A DNA stretch of 45,470 bases from an uncultured Oscillospiraceae bacterium (GTDB lineage Bacteria > Bacillota > Clostridia > Oscillospirales > Oscillospiraceae), in assembly GCA_934590355.1 (NCBI GenBank), contig CAKTOX010000013.1:1-45470 (forward strand). Reading direction: 5' to 3'. Positions 40,077-45,470 of this stretch are shown piece after piece. Numbering within the stretch: position 1 is the first letter of the stretch; every line of letters begins with the position of its first letter. The translations under genes were made by a program, and so were the position numbers. The notes below the pieces were generated by a model. That model worked only from the letters and a program-made list of their open reading frames with translations, did no database searches and had not been told where the DNA came from.

Positions 40077-40739
40077 ATGAAAGAAAAGATCAGAATGTAT
40101 CTGCCGGTGCTGCTGATGCTCGTTGTTGCCGCAGCTGCGGGAGTTTTAATTGCGACGGGCGTTTTGCAGGTGGATAAGATAATTGCGGCGGTCAATAACA
40201 ATAAGCCTCTCGCGGCGCTTGTTATCTTGGCGCTTTTCGCCTTCAAGGGCTTTTCGTGCATTCCCTATGCCGTTATACTTATAGGCTGCGCGCTCATATT
40301 CGACCTGCCCGTTGCTATACTTATAAATACGGCCGGCACGGTGCTGTGCATTTCCGTGTCATATCTCGTGGGACGCTTTTCCAAGGAGCTGACCTTTGAC
40401 GGAATGCTTGAAAAGCACCCTAAGTTCAAGCGCTATTTCGGCAACGCGCAAAAGAGCAGCTTCACGTTCGTATTCGCACTGCATTCGCTGCATCTTTCCA
40501 TGGAGGTGCAGGGTGTGCTTTTCGGGCTGCTGCGTACTCCGTATCTGCCGTATGTGGGCGGCTCCATGCTGGCGCTGCTGCCGAGCATGCTGTGGTACAC
40601 CGTGCTGGGCGAGAATTTCGATTTGAGCGATATACGCTTTTGGATATTTGTCGGCATTGACCTCATGACCGTCGTCCTCGGTCTTGTCTACGCGAAGAAA
40701 AACATCATAGACGGCGGCAAAAAGACTCCGAACGCTTAG
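40077..40739 (+). CDS. TVP38/TMEM64 (VTT/DedA-like) membrane protein
   Basis: 220 residues with about five to six membrane helices. The VTT-type core is in LALFAFKGFSCIPYAVILIGCALIFDL (in parts: FKGFSCIPYAVILIGCA) and LINTAGTVLCISVSYLVGRF, followed by the amphipathic helix before FGNAQKSSFTFVFALH. The family is widespread, and several members act as lipid scramblases or transport factors. The stop codon lies in the loop of the terminator hairpin. It is co-transcribed with mntP. Confidence 0.82.
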   Translation: MKEKIRMYLPVLLMLVVAAAAGVLIATGVLQVDKIIAAVNNNKPLAALVILALFAFKGFSCIPYAVILIGCALIFDLPVAILINTAGTVLCISVSYLVGRFSKELTFDGMLEKHPKFKRYFGNAQKSSFTFVFALHSLHLSMEVQGVLFGLLRTPYLPYVGGSMLALLPSMLWYTVLGENFDLSDIRFWIFVGIDLMTVVLGLVYAKKNIIDGGKKTPNA

Positions 40740-40751
40740 TTCGGAGTCTTT
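40721..40751. terminator. Bidirectional terminator overlapping the end of the TVP38-like gene
   Basis: A perfect 13-bp stem (40721-40733 with 40739-40751) with loop GCTTA. The stop codon of the upstream gene lies at 40737-40739. On the minus strand T5 follows, closing the FHA gene. Confidence 0.8.
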
Positions 40752-40766
40752 AGATTTTGCAAATAT

Positions 40767-41102
40767 TTAAAACAAAAGATCGCTCGTAAAGACGATGTCC
40801 TTACCGCCCATGGTGATAACATCGCCGGAGAATATGCGCTCCTTGCGCTCGAGTCTGCGGCCGTTGAGATACGTTCCGTTTGTCGAGTCAAGGTCCTGAA
40901 TATAATAGTGATCGTCGCACAGCTCGATCTTGAAATGCTTGCGCGACGCCTTCGGCAGCGGGTAAACGCAATCACATTCCTCGCTGCGCCCGAACACCCA
41001 AACCGTCTTGCCGCTTGCGGGGCGTACAGCCTTGCTGCACACGGTCGCATCGCCGAACTGATTTATAAACTCACGAAGTCCTTTGAATTTATCTCCTGCC
41101 AT
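40767..41102 (-). CDS. FHA domain protein
   Basis: 111 residues from 41102, with AAGGAG 8 bases upstream. A single forkhead-associated domain fills about 30-111: GRS (38-40), the conserved Ser-Arg/His pair in KASRKHFKI (Ser53, His56) and DSTNGTYLNG (72-81). FHA domains bind phosphothreonine, so a Ser/Thr kinase partner is expected; none is in this window. The first 28 residues (MAGDKFKGLREFINQFGD) form a helix. It is a single-gene unit with its own promoter. Confidence 0.92.
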   Translation of the reverse strand: MAGDKFKGLREFINQFGDATVCSKAVRPASGKTVWVFGRSEECDCVYPLPKASRKHFKIELCDDHYYIQDLDSTNGTYLNGRRLERKERIFSGDVITMGGKDIVFTSDLLF

Positions 41103-41126
41103 ATCCATCACTCCTTATTCGATTAA

Positions 41127-41155
41127 AGTATATCAATAACAATGAGATTAAGCAA
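41127..41155 (-). promoter_or_regulatory. Promoter of the FHA gene
   Basis: On the minus strand, TTGCTT (41150-41155), a 17-base spacer, TATACT (41127-41132), close to the ribosome site. Confidence 0.6.
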
Positions 41156-41178
41156 GAGTAAAAGAATGCGCGCTTCGG

Positions 41179-41207
41179 TTGAAAAATGGGAAAACTTAAT
41201 GTATTAT
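41179..41207 (+). promoter_or_regulatory. Promoter of the MMPL transporter operon
   Basis: TTGAAA (41179-41184), a 17-base spacer, TATTAT (41202-41207). The predicted start, about 41214, coincides with the inverted repeat at 41213-41232. Confidence 0.65.
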
Positions 41208-41212
41208 AACGA

Positions 41213-41232
41213 CTGATGCAAAGGGCTGCATC
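41213..41232. promoter_or_regulatory. Inverted repeat at the transcription start of the MMPL operon
   Basis: TGATGCA-N6-TGCATCA, a perfect dyad. It could be an operator for a TetR-type repressor or a 5' mRNA hairpin. No regulator gene is adjacent. Confidence 0.5.
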
Positions 41233-41257
41233 AAATAACACACAAGGAGCGGCGCAT

Positions 41258-43330
41258 TTGAGAAAAATCGCACTTTGGGAGGCAAAGCACCCGAAAACGG
41301 TACTTTTGGCGGCACTTTTGCTGCTTATCCCCGCCTTCCTCGGCTTCATCGGCACGAAGGTCAACTACGACATTCTCTCGTACCTGCCTGATGAGCTTGA
41401 GGCTGTGCAGGGCGAGCAGGTGCTCGACGAGACCTTCAATACGGCGGGCATATCCATCGTCATAACCGAGAATATGCAGCCGAAGCAGACACTTGCGCTT
41501 AAAAATAAAATACTCACCGTCGATGGCGTCTCCTCGGTCATTTGGGTGGATACCATCGCCGACATCGGCATACCCGCGGACATTCTGCCCGACACGCTGC
41601 GGAACATATTTTACAGCGCCGACGGCAGCAAAACGATGATGCTCGTGCGCTATGACAACACGGGCTCGGAGGACAGTCAGCTCAAGGCGATAGCTCAAAT
41701 AAAGGAGCTTTTGGGCAAGGGTGAATTTATGAGCGGGCTGTCGGTGGTCGTGGACGACACGCGCTATCTTGCCGAAACGCAGGTGCCGCTTTATATAACG
41801 GTCGCGGTCGTTCTGGCGCTCATTATCATGAGTGCGCTTATGGAATCGTGGTTTCAGCCGCTCATCGTCATCTTTTCGCTGGGGCTCGCGGTGCTGTATA
41901 ACATGGGCACGAACATCTTCATGGGGCAGATATCGTTTATCACCCAGTGCGTCGCGGCGGTTTTGCAGCTCGGCGTCACGATGGACTATTCCATTTTCCT
42001 CATCGACCGCTACGCCGAGGAAAAGCCGCGCTTTGAAACGCGCGAGGCGGCGATGGCGGAGGCTGTCGCAAATTCCTTCACCGCGCTCATGGGCAGCTCG
42101 CTCACTACGGTGTTCGGATTTCTCGCCCTGTGCTTCATGAAGCTCGGGCTCGGCTTTGACATCGGCTTTGTCATGGCAAAGGGCGTCGTTTTCGGCATAC
42201 TGACGGTCATTTTCGTTCTCCCGTCCGTCGTTCTCATCTTCGAAAAGCAGATAATCAAATACCGCCACCGCAGCTTCGTTCCGAACTTCACGAGGCTCAA
42301 TAAATTCACGCTTCGCCACAAAAAAGCCTTTGCGCTGCTGTTTCTTCTCATGCTCGCGCCGGCGTATCTTGTTCAGAAGGATATTAAGATGTATTACAGC
42401 ATGGACAAGGCGCTGCCGGAGTATCTGACCTCGATGGAGGGCCTTACAAAGCTCAAGACGGACTTCGGCATGGCGTGCACGCAGTTTATAATAATCGACG
42501 ACTCCATGCCCGCGCAGAAGCTCATTGAGATGGAGAAAAAGCTCGAGCGGCTTGACGGAGTGAGCTCGCTTTTGGCGTATAACTCGATCATCGGATCGGC
42601 TGTGCCTGACGATATTCTGCCCGACGAGATACTCTCGCTGTGCAAGCAGGACGGCAAGCAGCTTATGATGGTGAATTCCGAATACGGCGCGGCGACGCCG
42701 GAGCTGACGGAGCTTTTGCACGAAATGGACGCCGTAGTCAAATCGTATGACCCCGAGGCGTATATAACCGGCGAGGGCGCGATAACGCAGGGGCTTATCG
42801 ACACGACCGACCGCGACTTTGCCGTCACGGCGATACTGTCCATCGCCGCAATATTTATACTCATTGCGATATGCTTTAAATCGCCCACGCTGCCGGTCAT
42901 TCTCGTGTTGTCGATAGAGCTTGCCATATGGATAAACCTCTCGATAACGGTCATGCTCGGCACGGTCGCGTCCTTTGTTGATCCCACGGTCGTAAACTGC
43001 GTCCAGCTCGGCGCAACGGTAGACTATGCGATACTGCTCACGACGCGTTTCCGTGAGGAGCTGCAATATCTCCCGCGCGAGGAGGCCATGCTCAAGGCCG
43101 TCTCCGCCGCGCAGCAGTCCATCTTCCAAAGCGCGGGCGTGTTTTTCGCCGCGACCTTCGGAGTTTATATGGTTTGCGATATTTACATCGTGCGCGGAAT
43201 GTGCGCCCTGCTTGCGCGCGGTGCGATAATAAGCGAAATAGTCATCATATTCCTGCTCGCGCCCGTGCTGTGCGTGTGCGAGGGGCTGATAGCAAAAACC
43301 ACCCCCGGATGGAGGCTGAAAAAACCATGA
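41258..43330 (+). CDS. MMPL/RND-family transporter
   Basis: 690 residues from a TTG at 41258, chosen because AAGGAG lies 8 bases upstream; an ATG at 41216 would add 14 residues and lies in the inverted repeat. Two matching halves each have one helix, a large external domain and five helices (12 in all). Helix 4 and its mate carry the MMPL proton-relay motif GVTMDYSIFLIDRY and GATVDYAILLTTRF. The family exports lipids, siderophores or peptides. It overlaps the following lipoprotein gene by ATGA, and both products are at the cell surface, so they likely form one system. Confidence 0.92.
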   Translation: MRKIALWEAKHPKTVLLAALLLLIPAFLGFIGTKVNYDILSYLPDELEAVQGEQVLDETFNTAGISIVITENMQPKQTLALKNKILTVDGVSSVIWVDTIADIGIPADILPDTLRNIFYSADGSKTMMLVRYDNTGSEDSQLKAIAQIKELLGKGEFMSGLSVVVDDTRYLAETQVPLYITVAVVLALIIMSALMESWFQPLIVIFSLGLAVLYNMGTNIFMGQISFITQCVAAVLQLGVTMDYSIFLIDRYAEEKPRFETREAAMAEAVANSFTALMGSSLTTVFGFLALCFMKLGLGFDIGFVMAKGVVFGILTVIFVLPSVVLIFEKQIIKYRHRSFVPNFTRLNKFTLRHKKAFALLFLLMLAPAYLVQKDIKMYYSMDKALPEYLTSMEGLTKLKTDFGMACTQFIIIDDSMPAQKLIEMEKKLERLDGVSSLLAYNSIIGSAVPDDILPDEILSLCKQDGKQLMMVNSEYGAATPELTELLHEMDAVVKSYDPEAYITGEGAITQGLIDTTDRDFAVTAILSIAAIFILIAICFKSPTLPVILVLSIELAIWINLSITVMLGTVASFVDPTVVNCVQLGATVDYAILLTTRFREELQYLPREEAMLKAVSAAQQSIFQSAGVFFAATFGVYMVCDIYIVRGMCALLARGAIISEIVIIFLLAPVLCVCEGLIAKTTPGWRLKKP

Positions 43331-44895
43331 AAACGAAACGACCGATATGCCTTGCGCTGAGCCTTGCAATGCTGCTGTCACTATTGTCGGGCTGCGGGAA
43401 AAAGGGCGGGGACGAGGCTCCCGTAACTACGCCCGAGCCCACGCCGAGAACAGAGTATGAGCTTAATTCCGACGCCGTAGTCAACAAGGAAGAAACGGTG
43501 TATATTAACGTCACTCCCGACGGCGAGGTCAAGAAGGTCAGCGTCACCGACAGGCTGCACACCGATATGCCGCAGGTGCGCATTGAGGATAAGACAAATC
43601 TTGAGGATATCCGCGATGTCAAGACCTTTGCAGAGCCCGTAAGAGACGGCGAGCGGCTGTACTGGGACATGGATTCAACGGATCTTTACTACTCCGGCAC
43701 GAGCAGCGACTTACCGCCCATGAAAATTTCCGTCAGCTACACGCTCGACGGAAAGGAGATAAAGGGCGCGCAGCTTGCCGGAAAAAGCGGCGAGGTCGGC
43801 ATAACGATAAAGGCCGAGTCCGCGCTAAAAACCTCTGCCGCGGGCTATGAAATATCCTGTCCGATGCTGTTTCTGTGCGGCATGATATTGCCCGACGACG
43901 TTTTCAGCGAGGTCGAAACTCCCGACGGCGTGCTTTTGAGCGACGGCACGCGGCAGCTCGTTTTTTTCGCCGGAGTGCCGGGCATGAACGAAAGTCTCGG
44001 ATTAACGGAGCTCGGTATATCCCTCGGCACGACGCTCGGCGGCGGCGAATATACCCTCACCGCGCAGGCAAAGGACTTTAAGCTGGGCAACATGATGTTT
44101 GTCGCGGTGCCGTTTTCGTCTGTAAGCTCACTCGGCCCTGACGATATAAAGCTCGGCACGGAAAGCGTGAAGGGGATGCTCGCGGACATTCAGGGGCTTA
44201 TGAGCACTTTCTCCGCGCTCAATATAAATGAGCTCGTTCAGATGCTCTACGGCGATGCGCAGCAGGTCGAGCAGCTTATTGCCGCGGTCGGCAGGACGGC
44301 GAAGCTATATCAGGAGAATAAGGCGCTGCTTGAGGTGCTGGATAAATATATAACCGAGGGCAACCTCGCAAAGCTCGAAAAGCTGCTTGCGGATATGGAG
44401 AAGATAGACACCGAGCGTCTGCAATCCTTTGCCGAGTTCACGCACATGGCCGAGCTGCTTGAGCTTCTGAGCAAATTCGACAATAACATCGGCGCTCTTG
44501 CGCAGTTTGCCCGCGATTATATGGACATGGCGCCGCTGTTCGAGAGCCTAAACAAGGATCTTTCGTCGCCGGAGGTGAAGAAATCTCTGGACAACCTGCC
44601 GAATATCATCGCCGAGCTCAAATCGCTCGTTTCGGTCCTGCGCGAGAGCGAAAAGATGCTTGAGCGCATGGGCAGCATGCTTGACAGCGAGGGGCTGAGC
44701 AAGATGCTCAGTCTTGCCGACAAGCTCGAAAACAGCATCAGCATCGACGCGCTCACCGAGGCGCAGAAGCAGAAGCTGTCCGAGCGTATGCAGGCATGGG
44801 TCGATTTCGGCAACGGCTACGATATCTTCACCCGACGCACCGATAAAATGACCTCCACCGTCGTATTCGTCTATAAATCTGACGCAATCGGATAA
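43327..44895 (+). CDS. Predicted secreted lipoprotein with long helical region, partner of the MMPL transporter
   Basis: 522 residues. A signal peptide ends in the lipobox LSGC, with Cys23 as the lipidated residue, followed by a short Gly/Pro/Thr linker. A beta-rich part (about 45-270) has the repeated sense EETVYINVTPDGEVKKVSVT and ISVSYTLDGKEI. Then comes a long alpha-helical, Leu/Glu-rich stretch (about 290-510) of coiled-coil nature. It resembles the external region of YhgE/Pip-like proteins, which also occur with MMPL pumps, but I cannot confirm the family. The 4-base overlap with the MMPL gene points to a periplasm-like adaptor or cargo receptor. Confidence 0.78.
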   Translation: MKTKRPICLALSLAMLLSLLSGCGKKGGDEAPVTTPEPTPRTEYELNSDAVVNKEETVYINVTPDGEVKKVSVTDRLHTDMPQVRIEDKTNLEDIRDVKTFAEPVRDGERLYWDMDSTDLYYSGTSSDLPPMKISVSYTLDGKEIKGAQLAGKSGEVGITIKAESALKTSAAGYEISCPMLFLCGMILPDDVFSEVETPDGVLLSDGTRQLVFFAGVPGMNESLGLTELGISLGTTLGGGEYTLTAQAKDFKLGNMMFVAVPFSSVSSLGPDDIKLGTESVKGMLADIQGLMSTFSALNINELVQMLYGDAQQVEQLIAAVGRTAKLYQENKALLEVLDKYITEGNLAKLEKLLADMEKIDTERLQSFAEFTHMAELLELLSKFDNNIGALAQFARDYMDMAPLFESLNKDLSSPEVKKSLDNLPNIIAELKSLVSVLRESEKMLERMGSMLDSEGLSKMLSLADKLENSISIDALTEAQKQKLSERMQAWVDFGNGYDIFTRRTDKMTSTVVFVYKSDAIG

Positions 44896-45014
44896 GACCA
44901 TGGAAAGACCCGTGCGAAAAGGCGGCAGGCTCCCCGATTATGATTACAGTCAGCCGGGAGTATATTTTGTCACGCTCTGCACTTGCGATCGCCGCGAGAT
45001 CTTTTGGGAAGCCG

Positions 45015-45038
45015 TAGGGGCGAGCAGTGCTCGCCCGC
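45015..45038. repeat. REP-like palindrome, copy 1 (inside the RAYT gene)
   Basis: GGGCGAGCA-G-TGCTCGCCC with flanks TAG and GC. Reads in frame as VGASSARP in the transposase. It is the inverted form of copy 2 (22 of 24 bases match). Confidence 0.75.
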
Positions 45039-45182
45039 AAATAGCGCGGCTCAGTCCCGCGGGAGAGGCGGTTAGGCGCGAGATAGATACTATACCTGCC
45101 TCTTATCCTGCTGTAAGCATAGACAATTATTCTATAATGCCCGACCATGTTCACATTCTGCTGAGGATAGACTGCGACGAGA

Positions 45183-45206
45183 GCGGGTGAGCAATGCTCG
45201 CCCCTA
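45183..45206. repeat. REP-like palindrome, copy 2, inverted (inside the RAYT gene, carries the TGA)
   Basis: GGGTGAGCA-A-TGCTCGCCC. The single mismatch in the palindrome is the T at 45188 that makes the TGA stop; a C there would restore both the palindrome and an Arg codon. Confidence 0.75.
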
Positions 45207-45431
45207 CAGTATCGACGGTAGTGCAGCAGCTAAAGGGCAGAGTGAGCAAAAAGCTCGGTGGCGGCGTGTGGCAAAAGTCATTTTACGACCACATTATCCG
45301 AAGCGAAAGCGACTATAAGGAAACATGGGAGTACATCGAGTCGAATCCGTCGAAATGGCTTGAGAAAAAACTGAACAAATAAAAAAAGGACTGCACGGGG
45401 TGTCCCAATAAGAAAACATTGTTGGGTTTGA

Positions 45432-45465
45432 AAGAAACGGTATAGCTTCGGCTATGCCGTTTCTT
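45432..45465 (+). terminator. Terminator with UUCG tetraloop
   Basis: A 15-bp stem with one G-U (45432-45446 with 45451-45465) capped by TTCG. It follows the transposase remnant by about 50 bases; the T-rich tail (TTCATTT) is modest. Confidence 0.65.
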
Positions 45466-45470
45466 CATTT

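Larger units (their letters stand above)
44900..45382 (+). pseudogene. REP-associated tyrosine transposase (RAYT, Y1_Tnp) interrupted by an in-frame TGA
   Basis: Two parts in the same frame, 44900-45190 and 45191-45382, are split by a TGA at 45188-45190. The product has the Y1 transposase marks: GVYFVTLCTCDRREIFW, the HUH motif in MPDHVHILL, and the C-terminal SFYDHIIRSESDYKETWEYI with the catalytic Tyr. RAYT proteins nick and move short palindromic REP sequences. Relatives read Arg at the TGA position (ESGR..), so a CGA to TGA change is likely. The two REP-like palindromes lie inside the gene. It begins 4 bases after the lipoprotein gene. Confidence 0.82.

Noticed and set aside
41231..43381. 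Very long minus-strand frame (716 codons) opposite the MMPL gene
   Set aside because: Antisense shadow with a charged, repetitive composition, no start site and no domain; the plus-strand frame has full MMPL motifs.
1..45470. CRISPR array, tRNA, rRNA, prophage or integrative element
   Set aside because: No regularly spaced direct repeats, no tRNA-like cloverleaf, no integrase or phage genes were seen on reading the window; a tool-based scan was not possible.

Overview
The window looks like a chromosome segment of a spore-forming, Gram-positive-type anaerobe of the class Clostridia, most likely an Oscillospiraceae/Ruminococcaceae-like gut bacterium. The reasons are GC-rich third codon positions with AT-rich spacers, strong AGGAGG-type ribosome sites, a YaaH/SleL-type spore cortex enzyme, an LtaS-type polyglycerol-phosphate synthase, an alpha2-type glycyl-tRNA synthetase, YlmH, and many short bidirectional terminators between compact operons. 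I see no tRNA, rRNA, CRISPR array, prophage or integrated plasmid. The only mobile-type element is a broken REP-associated transposase at the right end.

Layout. 1-6.9 kb: the end of an unknown gene, a Na+-coupled NSS transporter, a small unknown protein, then a two-gene redox operon (CrtI-like flavoprotein plus ferredoxin-type reductase) read divergently from its probable GntR/FadR regulator, then a LysM-GH18 spore enzyme whose start codon lies in a hairpin. 6.9-13 kb: a COG2509 flavoprotein, then a five-gene lipid operon (CDP-alcohol phosphatidyltransferase, CrtO-like acyltransferase, a fused diacylglycerol glycosyltransferase/lipid kinase, HAD phosphatase, GNAT acetyltransferase). 13-15.6 kb (minus strand): alpha/beta hydrolase, MFS carrier and a 58-residue DUF6440 protein.

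15.6-23.3 kb: DUF362 protein, a TetM-like ribosomal GTPase fused to a Rae1/YacP-like NYN nuclease, and YlmH, then an RHH regulator with clpB. This is a translation and protein quality-control block and holds the most interesting gene of the window. 23.3-26.8 kb: a LysR regulator with a dyad T-N11-A site facing a possible small RNA, a 61-residue membrane protein, an ECF sigma/zinc-finger anti-sigma pair, and a cluster of very strong hairpins.

26.8-32.4 kb (minus strand): glyQS, an LtaS-like enzyme, a small membrane protein and a NAD+ synthetase whose glutaminase active site appears to be lost. 32.7-35.3 kb: a PLP aminotransferase, a compact small-RNA gene with a C-rich loop, then a hot-dog thioesterase-like protein with a P-loop ATPase. 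35.3-41.1 kb: DUF4037/TPR pair, YhhN and DUF1461 membrane proteins, an E2-like acyltransferase fold without its catalytic His, MntP, a TVP38-family protein and an FHA protein. 41.1-45.5 kb: an MMPL/RND transporter with a lipoprotein partner, and a REP-associated tyrosine transposase interrupted by one TGA and carrying two inverted REP-like palindromes.

All family calls are from reading the translated sequence and recalled family motifs; no search was run.
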